The notes beneath the pieces are model-generated. The model was not told the DNA's origin. It ran no database searches and saw only the letters and a list, made by a program, of their open reading frames with translations. DNA of 64,000 nucleotides. Source: Alteromonas gilva. Lineage in GTDB: Bacteria; Pseudomonadota; Gammaproteobacteria; Enterobacterales; Alteromonadaceae. The stretch spans positions 434,001-498,000 of the forward strand of contig NZ_JAQQXP010000001.1 in NCBI RefSeq assembly GCF_028595265.1, in the 5' to 3' direction. Shown here piece after piece: positions 17,640-26,821 of the stretch. The translations under genes and the position numbers were made by a program. Numbering within the stretch: the first letter of the stretch is position 1; each line of letters starts with the position of its first letter.

Positions 17640-18518
17640 CGTGTACTTTGCCGGGGAGTAAAAGAAAAGTACACGTTCGTAAGGGAGCGAATCCGCGCTA
17701 TCCAGTTAAGGTTATGTGCCAGATCCTGAATATTGAGCGCAGCGGTTGCTATGCTTGGCTCCAGCAGCAGTTAAGTGCCCGGGCCAAGGAAGACCAGCGA
17801 TTATTAGGTAAAATCAACCAGTTCTGGCTTGAAAGAGGTTGTACCTATGGTTACCCGAATACCACTATCGAGTTCAAAAGCGACGGTGAGACATGCGGTA
17901 AGAATCACGTTCATCGATTAATGCGAGAAGCCAGTATCCGCGCTGAGCGCGCTTACAAGCGCCATCAATGCTTCAAAGGCCGCAAAGTAAGCATGGTTGG
18001 CCCAAATACTTTGAAACGCGAATTAATCTTGCATAAACCAGATAGTTATTGGGTAACTGATTTTACATCTATCCGTAACTACGAAGGCGGTTATATCTTA
18101 CTGTGGTTATCGACTTATTTCGCGGCGTGTTATCGGCTAGTCAATGAAGAGCAGTCCAAAAGCTGACTTGGTCATTGATGCGCTGCTCATGTCGGTTTGG
18201 CGTCGCAGGCCCAACAAGCAGAAGTTATTGGTTCACTCAAATCAGGGAATTCAGTATACCTCGTCAGGACTGGCGTTACTTCCTGAATGACACAAACTGG
18301 AAGCAACTATGAGCAAAAAAGGTAACTATCATGACAATGCCGCTACAGCAAGCTTCTTCTCTCTTCTTATAAAAGTTCGGGTGAAAAGAAAAATCTACCC
18401 AACACGGGCTCTGGCAAGGGCTGATATATTTGACTATATCGAGGGGTTCTGCAATCCAAGACGTAATCATGGTGCAAATGGTGTACTGTCATCAGTCAGA
18501 TACGAAAAGCAGTATTAG
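17640..18518 (+). pseudogene. IS3-family OrfB transposase, heavily mutated
   Basis: OrfB is readable in pieces over three frames: YTFVRE, then PRYPVKVMCQILNIERSGCY, then YWVTDFTSI (first catalytic Asp), VVIDLF, SSPKADLVIDALLMSVW, and finally RKIYPTRALARADIFDYIEG to RYEKQY. At least four frameshifts and a stop are needed to join them. The second catalytic Asp is changed (HSNQG instead of HSDQG), and the Glu of the expected AESFF is lost (ATASFF). It cannot encode an active enzyme. Confidence 0.88.
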
Positions 18519-18749
18519 CAGCACCTTGAAGATGTTTAGAAAACTGGGTGCTTACCAATACAGCGATTTACAAATATCGATATAAGCAGTGTCAAAAAAT
18601 TTTACATGAATAAAAAATAATCCACCAAGAAAACAATAAAACCTTGATTGTAAAGGGTAAAAAATATTTGGCATGCATAATGCATATAAGGGGGAGCGGC
18701 ATTCATTTACAACACACTATTATTTAAAGTGTTAGAGAGAGACTAGATT

Positions 18750-19388
18750 ATGAGATTTATTCTGGCGTTATTTTTAATGACTTCTGTGTTCTTTGCAACA
18801 AACACAAAAGCAGCGTATATCGATTTTAATGATTATGTGATAAGTTCTAATTATGGCGGTCAATACACTAACGGTGGATATGTCATTAGTGATGATGGAC
18901 TTAGTCTAACGCTCTCTGGAAACCTATGGGTTGCAGTTTTAGCGCGTCTAGAAGCAGACAACACAAGCACTTTATTTTTCGATTTTAGTGCTACAGGATC
19001 CTACGGGGAAATTTATGCGGTCGGCTTTGATGATAACACTATTAACAACAATCCTGGTTCTTTTTACCAGCTAGGCGGAAGTCAGTCGAGTGGTATGAAT
19101 ATATATGACTCATATAGCATAGCTGACGGCACCGTCGAATACAGTATTTTATTATCTGAGTTAACAGGTACGTTCTACAACTGGTTTGTAGTGGCACTTG
19201 ATAATGACGCGAATACTACGGGCTCGTCAATTACGATCAGTAATGTTGAGATTTGTTCTAATCCAAGTAGTAGCGAATGTTTATCGGCTGGTAATCTTAG
19301 CGAGCCCATTAGTGAACCTAGTACTACATTATTACTAATAATTGGAATGTTGTTTATATCAGTCTATTTTAGAAAACGTTATAACTAA
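18750..19388 (+). CDS. PEP-CTERM domain exported protein
   Basis: A 212-residue protein with a signal peptide (residues 1-21, ending TKA-AY) and a C-terminal sorting tag of the PEP-CTERM type: SEPST, a hydrophobic helix (about residues 190-207) and a basic end FRKRYN. Such tags are recognised by an exosortase that moves the protein to the cell surface, and they usually occur with exopolysaccharide loci. The middle is Ser/Thr/Asn/Gly-rich, beta-type and unrecognised, with one Cys pair (EICSNPSSSECL). No exosortase gene is in this window. The gene is AT-rich and sits between two decayed insertion sequences. GAGAGA precedes the ATG. Confidence 0.82.
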   Translation: MRFILALFLMTSVFFATNTKAAYIDFNDYVISSNYGGQYTNGGYVISDDGLSLTLSGNLWVAVLARLEADNTSTLFFDFSATGSYGEIYAVGFDDNTINNNPGSFYQLGGSQSSGMNIYDSYSIADGTVEYSILLSELTGTFYNWFVVALDNDANTTGSSITISNVEICSNPSSSECLSAGNLSEPISEPSTTLLLIIGMLFISVYFRKRYN

Positions 19389-19409
19389 CATTTCTCTAAT
19401 GCCCAAAAG

Positions 19410-19450
19410 GAACCGCGCATACTAGCAAGTAGTTAGTCTGTGCGCGGTTC
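19410..19450 (+). terminator. Hairpin downstream of the PEP-CTERM gene
   Basis: A perfect 10-bp inverted repeat (GAACCGCGCA / TGCGCGGTTC) with a 21-base loop, followed by GGCCTTTCCCC. The U-tract is short, so it is only a possible terminator. Confidence 0.5.
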
Positions 19451-19461
19451 GGCCTTTCCCC

Positions 19462-20562
19462 TGAAATATCCCCAATTTTCCGATGTGATTTTTAATATTA
19501 TGCTGCTCGTTTTGCATACTCAACAGGTGGAAGATAATTCAGTGAATTAAGTGGTCGAACGCTGTTATAATGTACACCCTATAAATCCATTTGGTATTTT
19601 GCTTCATCCAGAGTTCTGCCAGTGCTAATTCAGCCATTCGTTTCTGAAGTTAACGTTTAAGCGCTACACGACAGCATTCTGTGTTGGTATGCCTTGCTAG
19701 TGAATTATGGTCCGTTGTCAAAATCACCTTCTTTTACTTTCCGCGTAGCCTTATCAGTTGACTTAGAAAACGAGTAACCTGTCGTCCACGAATTGATACT
19801 GAGACCAACTGACCAACCATTTCTCTAGATATATCACAAGCTACATTCAGTACACGCGGGCGCCTGCTTCTGTTTAACTGGTCTGATACAAAATCAATAG
19901 ACCAGCATTAATTCGGTGTTGAAGGCACCTCTATTGGCTGTTTATGCGCTTCTTAGTCGTACTTACTGCGCTTCCTCGGTATAAAGACGGTATGTATGCT
20001 TGCGATTAACTACTCGGCATTCTCCTTTGAGTAAGCCAAGAAGCATCAAACAGCCGTATCGAGGATACTGCGGAGCCAACTCTTTAAAATGTAATGCAAC
20101 AGAGTCATCAGCTTTATTTGTTGGGCAGTAGAGAAATCCCGTTCTGCTACACCAGCAAACTTACAAGCCACCCGTTAAATTAGCTTAAAAACATCAACTA
20201 AATGACAGCAACAGGGTTTCTTGCTGCTGGTGTCACCACTATTTTGAAAGAAAATCCTTCATCGCTTCTACTTGCAGAAGTTAGGCTGTCAAAATCTTCT
20301 TTAGCATATTATTTTCGGACTCTAATTATTTCAGTCACTTGGCTTCGTTAACTTCCATGCCCGCATATTTGCTTCGCCGGTTATAAAACGTAAGAGAACA
20401 TATGCCTATATCACGAGATATATCGTCTATCTTAGTACCACTTAATTGCTTTGATAATTTGTTCTTAACTGTAAAGTTTCTTCATAGTGAGATCACCATT
20501 GTCTCCAGTTTATTGGAAATATCATCAATGTCATGGTGCTATTATTGGGGGGGGGGAGGTCA
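19462..20562 (-). mobile_element. Decayed IS3-family (IS407-like group) element
   Basis: The outer ends read TGAAATATCCCCAAT and, on the minus strand, TGACCTCCCCCC. On the minus strand the OrfA remnant reads KYAGMEVNEAK, then LESENNMLKKIL, with several stops. The OrfB remnant gives YPRYGCLMLLGLLKGECRVV, then NRKHTYRLY, IDFVSDQLNRSRRPRVLNVA, and at the very end SLNYLPPVEYAKRAA before the stop. Multiple stops and frameshifts, and a length slightly below the usual 1.2 kb, show it is long dead. The first end contains a run of ten G on the plus strand (20547-20556). Confidence 0.82.
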
Positions 20563-21025
20563 AACCACTTGGCAGTGATTAACGAGCTAACACGTTATAC
20601 TTAAAAGCGACACAACATGTTTGTGTGATTAGCTCTTGGTTACCCAAATATTAGCTCTAGCCCGAAGGAGTAAGCGTCTATTCTTTCTACGTTGGACGAT
20701 AGCTTAAACGGTGACGCTCGGCCTGGTTAATTAATGCTATTCTGATCATGGCCAATGTGTTTCTCAGTAATGTTTTTTGGGATTAATCTGATCTCAGAAA
20801 TCACGCTGACTTCCCTTCAAAGAATGATTTACAATTAAGAACAATTATTTAGATAAAAGTACCCGCAACTACCCACCCAAACAGTAAATATGGGCTATAG
20901 ACAGTCATACTAAAACATGGGATGCTTAAGAGAAAAATAAAGATAATCGGAATACAATACAATAACAGACTGATTAAATTATTTTAACATAACATAAAAT
21001 AATAAAATAAAAGGAATTTTGCAAT
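20563..21025. other. AT-rich upstream region of the exopolysaccharide cassette
   Basis: No open frame of note in about 460 bases. It becomes very AT-rich after 20800 and must hold the promoter for the nine-gene operon that starts at 21026. I could not single out one promoter and saw no JUMPstart/ops element. AAAGGAATTTTG precedes the first gene. Confidence 0.4.
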
Positions 21026-22129
21026 ATGGTTGATAAAAAACCGAATCAAGAAAGATTAGGCAAAAAAACAAATGTTGCTCTAGTCGCCAACTTATATCCT
21101 ACAACTGAAAAACCATATTTCGGAACATTTATAAAGCATATAGAAGAGTGCCTAAAGTCTGAAGAGATTGAGTTACATCGCCATGTTCTTCCAGAATATG
21201 GCAAAGGCTTACTAGGATACTTAAAGTTTTATTTTAATACCTATATATCACTTTTAAAATTTAATGGTATTGTTTATGTCCACTATGTAAGCCACTCTGT
21301 TCTACCCGCATTACTTGCTTTAATTACAAATAGAAAAATAAAACTTGTATTAAATTACCATGGTAGCGACGCTTTCCCAGAATTGGGTGAGAAAAAATAT
21401 AAAACAATAATAAAAAAATCAATTTGTAAAATTGCTAACCATAACGCGAAATTAATCATCGCCCCGTCAAATTGGTTTAAACAAAAACTAACCGAGACTT
21501 ACGGATTAGAAAAAAATAAAATTAAAGTATCCTATTCGGGTGGTGTACAAGAAAAAATTTTTAAAAGTAAATTTAAGGATAATGAAAACACAATAAAATG
21601 TGTTTTCGCTGGAAGAATGATTAAAGAGAAAGGTGCATTGGTTGCAGCCGAATGTATAATTGAAGCTAAGAAAAAGGGATTTGAATTAGAAGCAACATTT
21701 ATAGGTAGTGGGCCTGTTAGAAAACAGCTTCAACTAAGTCTTCAAGATGTAGATGGAATCAAATTCTGCGACCAATTAAGCCAACACGAGCTTTCAAAAA
21801 TATTTCAAGAATCCGATATTTTTCTTTTTCCTTCAAGTCGGAAGGGAGAGTCACTTGGTCTAGTTGTTGCTGAGGCTGCAATATGTGGTTGTCTACCATA
21901 CGTAGTTAAAAATGGTGCGGTTGAAGAAATGATAATTGAATCGTTACAGTACCAGTGTATAGTCCCGTTGGAAAATTACATAGCAAACTTTCCGTCATTT
22001 TTAAAAAATTATGTAGATAACAAAGAGAAATTTCTAACAAATATGTCATTCTACGAAAAATTTAAGAGTAAACATATTTCTATTGATTTAAAGAATATTA
22101 TGGTGGGAGTCGACAATGAAAAATCGTAA
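21026..22129 (+). CDS. Glycosyltransferase family 4
   Basis: A 367-residue GT-B fold retaining glycosyltransferase. The N-terminal half shows NLYPTTEKPYFGTFIKH and LNYHGSDAFPE. The C-terminal donor-binding half has FAGRMIKEKGALVAAECI and the EX7E motif in ESLGLVVAEA (about residue 280). It should add one sugar to the lipid-linked exopolysaccharide repeat unit on the cytoplasmic face of the membrane. It is first in an AT-rich operon whose genes overlap or nearly touch, and the next gene begins 14 bases before its stop. The sugar specificity is unknown. Confidence 0.9.
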   Translation: MVDKKPNQERLGKKTNVALVANLYPTTEKPYFGTFIKHIEECLKSEEIELHRHVLPEYGKGLLGYLKFYFNTYISLLKFNGIVYVHYVSHSVLPALLALITNRKIKLVLNYHGSDAFPELGEKKYKTIIKKSICKIANHNAKLIIAPSNWFKQKLTETYGLEKNKIKVSYSGGVQEKIFKSKFKDNENTIKCVFAGRMIKEKGALVAAECIIEAKKKGFELEATFIGSGPVRKQLQLSLQDVDGIKFCDQLSQHELSKIFQESDIFLFPSSRKGESLGLVVAEAAICGCLPYVVKNGAVEEMIIESLQYQCIVPLENYIANFPSFLKNYVDNKEKFLTNMSFYEKFKSKHISIDLKNIMVGVDNEKS

Positions 22130-22559
22130 AATGCTTGCAGTTGCTTCAAGCGGTGGACACTGGATTCAATTAAGAAAGCTTTCTAAGTTATTTGAAAGTT
22201 ACAACACTCGCTTTATTACTACGGATAAAAGCCAGAAGTCTCAAGAAATTTATATAGTAAAAGATTCAAATTTGAACCAGAAATTTAGCCTTATTTTAAC
22301 TGCTATACAGGTTTTCTATGTGATAGTGAGATTTAGACCACACTATATTATAACGACTGGGGCTGCGCCAGGTTTTTTGGCTTTGGTTTTTGGAAGGATG
22401 TTGGGATGCAAGACTATTTGGATTGATAGCATTGCAAATGCTGATGAGTTATCTTTAGCTGGAAAAAAGGCAGGACGATGGGCTAATCTCTGGCTCACAC
22501 AGTGGCCTGAACTTGAAAATAAAGATTCAAAACTTTTTTTTAAAGGTAGTGTTATATGA
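22116..22559 (+). CDS. pssD: PssD/Alg14-like membrane subunit of a two-part glycosyltransferase
   Basis: A 147-residue protein of the Alg14 family. The nucleotide-sugar transferase is split in two, and this part anchors the catalytic partner at the membrane. Seen are the N-terminal SSGGHWIQLRKL, FITTDK, a hydrophobic helix (about residues 53-75) and TTGAAPGFLALVFGRMLG. The partner PssE follows with an ATGA overlap. In rhizobia PssD/PssE adds glucuronic acid to the lipid-linked glucose. That fits a glucose-first, acidic repeat unit here but is inference. GGGAG precedes the start, which lies inside the end of the GT4 gene. Confidence 0.88.
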   Translation: MKNRKMLAVASSGGHWIQLRKLSKLFESYNTRFITTDKSQKSQEIYIVKDSNLNQKFSLILTAIQVFYVIVRFRPHYIITTGAAPGFLALVFGRMLGCKTIWIDSIANADELSLAGKKAGRWANLWLTQWPELENKDSKLFFKGSVI

Positions 22560-23035
22560 TATTTGTAAGTGTAGGAACACAATTACCTTTTGATAGAATG
22601 ATTAAACTGATAGATTCTTGGGCTTCTGAGCAAGACTATGAAATCATTGCCCAAATTGGTGATTCTGAAATTCAGCCCAAAAATATTTCATATCAAAAAT
22701 ATATACCATTTCAAAAATTTAATGAATTATTCAATCGCGCAGAAATAATAATTTCACATGCCGGGATGGGGAATATTATTTCTGCGATGGATAAAAATAA
22801 GCCTATCTGCATTATGCCAAGGTTAGCGAGCTTAGGAGAACATAGAAATGAACATCAAATGTCAACAGCTGAAAAATTTTCAAAATTTTCTGATGTACAT
22901 TTTTTCGATTCATTGTCTTTACTTACAACTGCAGTCGAAAAATGCAAGATAAAAAATAATGAATTTAACGCGATGAATAGAAACGCAGACGAATTTAGTC
23001 TAAGAATTAAAGAGTGTTTAGAGGAACTTAAATGA
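22556..23035 (+). CDS. pssE: PssE/Alg13-like catalytic subunit of the two-part glycosyltransferase
   Basis: A 159-residue C-terminal half of a GT28-type glycosyltransferase. It opens IFVSVGTQLPFDRMIKLIDS and carries the donor-site signature EIIISHAGMGNIISAMDKNK with IMPRLASLGEHRNEHQ, which binds UDP-sugar. It needs the membrane subunit encoded just upstream (4-base ATGA overlap, so coupled translation). With PssD it probably adds a uronic acid or hexosamine as the second sugar. Size and sequence are typical of bacterial PssE. Confidence 0.9.
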   Translation: MIFVSVGTQLPFDRMIKLIDSWASEQDYEIIAQIGDSEIQPKNISYQKYIPFQKFNELFNRAEIIISHAGMGNIISAMDKNKPICIMPRLASLGEHRNEHQMSTAEKFSKFSDVHFFDSLSLLTTAVEKCKIKNNEFNAMNRNADEFSLRIKECLEELK

Positions 23036-23481
23036 AAGAGAGCGACAATAATTTTGATGGTGGTTTCTATAATGCAATAACATTTCAAAAGATTTCTAGA
23101 TACTTTTATTTAAGAAAAATGAAAATTATCGCTCGTTTATTCAACTTTTTAACGCACTTTCTTTTCAGCTCAACAATACCATCTAGCGTTGAAATAGGTG
23201 AAGGAACGTACTGTAGTCACAGAGGAATAGCGGTAGTTATTCATAAAAATAGCAAGATAGGCAAAAACTGTATTATTGGTACAAGTGTTGTACTTGGGGG
23301 TAGACATAGTGAAAACCCAGGAGGACCAGTTATCGGGGATAATGTTTATATTGGTACGGGAGCGAAAATTTTAGGGCCTATAAAAATTGGAGATAATTCA
23401 AACATTGGAGCCAATTCAGTTGTGCTGAAAGATGTTCCTGCTAACTCTACTGTAGTCGGTATACCGGGTAAGGTTATATAA
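23032..23481 (+). CDS. Left-handed beta-helix acyltransferase (serine acetyltransferase-like)
   Basis: A 149-residue hexapeptide-repeat transferase. After about 45 residues of helical lead-in, the repeats run from VEIGEGTYCSHRGIAV through KNCIIGTSVVLGGRHSENPG to VIGDNVYIGTGAKILGPIKI and GANSVVLKDVPANSTVVGIP. It uses acetyl-CoA (or another acyl-CoA) and most likely decorates a sugar of the repeat unit. The His in the helix interior (RGIAVVIH) is the probable catalytic base. It overlaps pssE by 4 bases. True serine acetyltransferases are longer, so cysteine synthesis is unlikely. Confidence 0.87.
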   Translation: MKESDNNFDGGFYNAITFQKISRYFYLRKMKIIARLFNFLTHFLFSSTIPSSVEIGEGTYCSHRGIAVVIHKNSKIGKNCIIGTSVVLGGRHSENPGGPVIGDNVYIGTGAKILGPIKIGDNSNIGANSVVLKDVPANSTVVGIPGKVI

Positions 23482-23483
23482 TT

Positions 23484-24395
23484 GTGAAGAACGATATTAA
23501 ATTACTAATAATTGCAGGTACAGAAAAATCAGGTACTACATCACTATATCAGTATTTAGTAGATACCAATTATTTTACTACATCTGTTAAAAAAGAGACT
23601 GATTACCTTAGACAGCCGGAATGTAATATTGAAGAATACTTAAATGCAAATTTCGAAAAAGTAAAAGGTAACACTGATACGTACCTAGAAGCGTCACCGG
23701 GTTACCTAGCAGACAGCATAATTGTTTCACAAAACATTAAAAAATTAGGACTACAAAATCAAAATTATGTTTTGATTATTAGATCTCCTCTTGAAAGGCT
23801 CATATCAAATTTTATATTTAGAAAGAGCCGTCTTTATATAAAAGAGTCTGTAACTTTTGATGAATACGTTGAAAAATCAATATCTTATGAAAAAGGTACA
23901 CCTTTAGCTGAATTAGGGATGACAGAGTGGTGCATGCGCGCTCTAGATGGCGGGCTATACCATAAGCACATACAGCATTTTAAGAATATCGGCATTAAGA
24001 ATATTCTTGTGTTTGAGTTTAAAAACTTTGCTACAAATCCGCAGGCTGTAATGAACGTCATTAAAAATAAATTCAATTTAAACTACTCATTACCCGAAAA
24101 CTATTCTTTTGAAAAATCAAATGTAACATTCTCAGCAAAAAACAGCATAATACAGAAATTTGCTCTTTTTACCAACAGAAAACTAGAGAGTTTTTTTTAT
24201 AAACATCCAAAAGTAAAACATAAAATCTTAGATTTTTATAAAAAAATAAACTCTAAAGATAAAGAAAAAATAACCATAAAAAAAGAAACATTAGAAATAC
24301 TGCACAGTTATTACAAAAGCGATATAAAAAAGCTTTGCTCTGACGGGTATATAACTCAAGAAACAAAAGACTTGTGGTTAAAAGACTTTCAATAA
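23484..24395 (+). CDS. Sulfotransferase, carbohydrate type
   Basis: A 303-residue PAPS-dependent sulfotransferase. The 5'-phosphosulfate loop is AGTEKSGTTSLYQYL (residues 9-23) and the 3'-phosphate site is IRSPLERLISNF (about residues 95-106). YLEASPGYL and WCMRALDGGLYHKHIQHF are family segments. It should sulfate a hydroxyl of the glycan, making an anionic polymer as many marine exopolysaccharides are. The start is GTG at 23484, two bases after the previous stop. The C-terminus is Lys-rich. It belongs to the AT-rich operon. Confidence 0.88.
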   Translation: MKNDIKLLIIAGTEKSGTTSLYQYLVDTNYFTTSVKKETDYLRQPECNIEEYLNANFEKVKGNTDTYLEASPGYLADSIIVSQNIKKLGLQNQNYVLIIRSPLERLISNFIFRKSRLYIKESVTFDEYVEKSISYEKGTPLAELGMTEWCMRALDGGLYHKHIQHFKNIGIKNILVFEFKNFATNPQAVMNVIKNKFNLNYSLPENYSFEKSNVTFSAKNSIIQKFALFTNRKLESFFYKHPKVKHKILDFYKKINSKDKEKITIKKETLEILHSYYKSDIKKLCSDGYITQETKDLWLKDFQ

Positions 24396-24396
24396 T

Positions 24397-25668
24397 ATGA
24401 ATTTAATTATTAAATCTTCACTCAACTGTAAAACATCTACGGTAGTTGCATTACTAATTATTTTTATTTTTATAAAAAAAATTACTACAGGCCAAGCTCA
24501 GCAATTTATAGTTATACTTGAATTATTAGTGGTTTCAATTGCCATCTTATACTACGTTTCGAAAGATGGTTTACTAAGAATACCATCCAAATTTCTAATA
24601 CTTCTATTTTTAAGTTATATAGCATTTGGGATGATAGGGCCTATTATTAATGAAACATTTAATGTTTATACGATAATACAAACAGTCCTCAATCTTAAAA
24701 TTTTTTTATTACTTCTATATTTATATAATAGTAGCCGTAGTACGATATTTTCAGAGAAATTCTTACTATTCGTATTGATAATAAATACGGTACTAATTTT
24801 ATTTGAAATGTTATTCACCGGATTATATTCTTCATTATTTCCAGGGACTACTGTAGGGTCAGTTGTACCTGGAACATCGATATTAAGATATTCGGGGTTA
24901 TTCAACCATCCTGGACAGTTAGCTCTATTTGCATTTGTTATATTCACATCATCGTTATGTAATAAAACTAGCAAGTATACCAAATATATAACTTACCTCT
25001 CTTTCGTTGGAATTATTCTTGCAATGCAAAGGCCTGAGCTTATCTTTAGCATTGCCTTAATAGCTCTTTATACGTGTTATCGTTTGGAAATAAAATCGAG
25101 ATCCTTGATTGCATCTATCGCTATTTTAACAGCTCTAACTATATCCATAATTGCCAGTAATAAAATATCAAGTATATTAATTTCAAATTTTGGTGTTTTT
25201 GTGAACACTTCCGGTCAATTGTTAGATATGGCTCCGAGAACAGCTCTCTTGTTACAGTCTGTTACGTTGGCAAATCAGTATTTTCCATTCGGGACCGGAT
25301 TCGCAACTTTTGGAAGTGGACAATCTATTAATAATCCTGAAAATGTATATCACCTAACGTCGTTAATTGGAATCTGGTGGTTCGAAAATGGTATGTACTA
25401 TTTTGATTTTTTTTGGGGTTCAGTTATCAGCGAAACCGGATATTTCGGCTTTCTTTCATTATCCCTTTTCGTAGTTATATTGATGTTTAAACTAATTACA
25501 AAAAATCCATATTACAACAAAAGAAAAATATTCAACTTTCATAATTTAGTATTATATCTGTTGTGTTTTTATTTTATACTTAACTCTTTGGGTACTCCGA
25601 TAATAAATGGGAGTATTTTACAATTATTTTTATTATTATTTTTAATTAAAAACCTAAAGGTTTCCTGA
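24397..25668 (+). CDS. wzy: Wzy-like exopolysaccharide polymerase (multi-pass membrane protein)
   Basis: A 423-residue, very hydrophobic protein with about 10-11 transmembrane helices and a large external loop between them (about residues 270-340). That loop contains AQRPE-like and GTGFATFGSG segments with a His/Trp-rich stretch. This topology is that of O-antigen/EPS polymerases, which join repeat units in the periplasm. Sequence identity in this family is always low, so the call rests on topology and operon position (between the sulfotransferase and pyruvyltransferase genes, close to the flippase). The start is one base past the previous stop. Confidence 0.75.
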   Translation: MNLIIKSSLNCKTSTVVALLIIFIFIKKITTGQAQQFIVILELLVVSIAILYYVSKDGLLRIPSKFLILLFLSYIAFGMIGPIINETFNVYTIIQTVLNLKIFLLLLYLYNSSRSTIFSEKFLLFVLIINTVLILFEMLFTGLYSSLFPGTTVGSVVPGTSILRYSGLFNHPGQLALFAFVIFTSSLCNKTSKYTKYITYLSFVGIILAMQRPELIFSIALIALYTCYRLEIKSRSLIASIAILTALTISIIASNKISSILISNFGVFVNTSGQLLDMAPRTALLLQSVTLANQYFPFGTGFATFGSGQSINNPENVYHLTSLIGIWWFENGMYYFDFFWGSVISETGYFGFLSLSLFVVILMFKLITKNPYYNKRKIFNFHNLVLYLLCFYFILNSLGTPIINGSILQLFLLLFLIKNLKVS

Positions 25669-25672
25669 ATAA

Positions 25673-26821
25673 ATGAAAAGAATTAAAGCACTCAAAATTA
25701 GTTCTCTTAGCGGGCTTAATAAAGGTGATTATATTATATCGCTTTGTATAGAACATCTATTTAAAATAAATGATGTCGAAATTACCTCTATTGACATAGA
25801 AAAAAGGAGTGTTACAAATAACTCCTCAGTAGATAAAAGGTCATCAAATATAGCATTAAGAATAATAAGATCTAATATTTATTTAAAGTACTTTACTAAA
25901 ATATTTAAATTAGAAACTAAAACAATCCCTTCAATAATAAAAGAGTCTCTTAAATATGACCTTATTATATTTGGGGGAGGTAATATGTTATTCAATCAAA
26001 GCGGTTGTCCGTACCTATATTATTTCAGTAGGTTAGTAACAGAATTTAAAGATAAGAAAAGAATATTATTATATGCAGTTGGTGTTGGTCCCTTTGAATT
26101 ACCATATAAAAAACAACTAAAAAATATCGTTACACATTCGAATGTTATTTTGGTCAGAGACAAGCATTCCCACAAGTTAGTCAATGATTTAGATATAGAT
26201 ACATCTCAAAAAAACTTGTCAATAGCAGTAGACCCAGCTTTTATATTAAGTGATATTTACCCTATTAAAATATCTGATAAAAAATATATTGCATTCAATA
26301 TTATTGACTTTCAAGTTATGTCTTTCCATGATAAAAACTTTGATTTGGAAAAACTATCAAGAAACATCATAGAAATTGCTAGCCGATTAGAGTTAGAAAT
26401 TTTATTACTTGTTACTTCTGATCAAGATATAAAGATTACTAAGAAAATACATGAATTAATATTAGAGGCAAATATAGCTTCTAACTATTTCTATATACGA
26501 ACAGATACGGATTATTCGGAATTGTATTCATCTGTAAAGTATTCTGTTGCATCCAGGATGCATTCATCTATATTCTCGCTTTCTTACGCAATACCTACAG
26601 TGGTAGTTAATTGGCAGCACAAGGTGAAAGGGACTCTAGAGGAAGTATTTTCAGATTCTGCTCCTTATCTAATAAGCAAAGACTTTGAGCCGGATGAAGT
26701 TACCAATAAGCTTACTGCTATCCAATATATAGAATTAGAAGAATCTATTAAATCTATTAAAGAAAAGATATATGATCAAGCTTCCAGGATAATTAAAAAT
26801 GAAAAAAAATCTTTTCTCTGA
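25673..26821 (+). CDS. Polysaccharide pyruvyl transferase family protein
   Basis: A 382-residue member of the PS_pyruv_trans family (GT-B like). Motifs are SSLSGLNKGDYII at the N-terminus, IIFGGGNMLF (about residue 100), YAVGVGPFELPYKKQL, VRDKHSHKLV, and the conserved SRMHSSIFSLSYAIPTVVV with the Arg-Met-His triplet. Members add a ketal-linked pyruvate from phosphoenolpyruvate to a sugar, giving another negative charge. It is translationally coupled to the flippase gene by a 23-base overlap. A few family members do other chemistry, so the precise reaction is inferred. Confidence 0.87.
   Translation: MKRIKALKISSLSGLNKGDYIISLCIEHLFKINDVEITSIDIEKRSVTNNSSVDKRSSNIALRIIRSNIYLKYFTKIFKLETKTIPSIIKESLKYDLIIFGGGNMLFNQSGCPYLYYFSRLVTEFKDKKRILLYAVGVGPFELPYKKQLKNIVTHSNVILVRDKHSHKLVNDLDIDTSQKNLSIAVDPAFILSDIYPIKISDKKYIAFNIIDFQVMSFHDKNFDLEKLSRNIIEIASRLELEILLLVTSDQDIKITKKIHELILEANIASNYFYIRTDTDYSELYSSVKYSVASRMHSSIFSLSYAIPTVVVNWQHKVKGTLEEVFSDSAPYLISKDFEPDEVTNKLTAIQYIELEESIKSIKEKIYDQASRIIKNEKKSFL

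Larger units (their letters stand above)
16077..18557 (+). mobile_element. Decayed IS3-family (IS3 group) element, split by an IS30-family element
   Basis: Imperfect terminal inverted repeats of about 25 bases begin TGGTAAG at 16077 and end CTTACCA at 18557. Between them are OrfA, cut after its KEAAV segment, and a frameshifted OrfB. The IS30-family element at 16405-17631 interrupts them. Removing that insert leaves about 1,250 bases, a normal IS3 size. No clear target duplication flanks the ends. Confidence 0.85.

Noticed and set aside
16145..18557. Active transposon
   Set aside because: Frameshifts in both transposases and lost DDE residues in OrfB show that neither element can move by itself.
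20547..20556. Run of ten G, possible phase-variable tract
   Set aside because: It lies in the end of a dead IS element, about 470 bases from the nearest gene start. No frame or promoter spacing depends on it.
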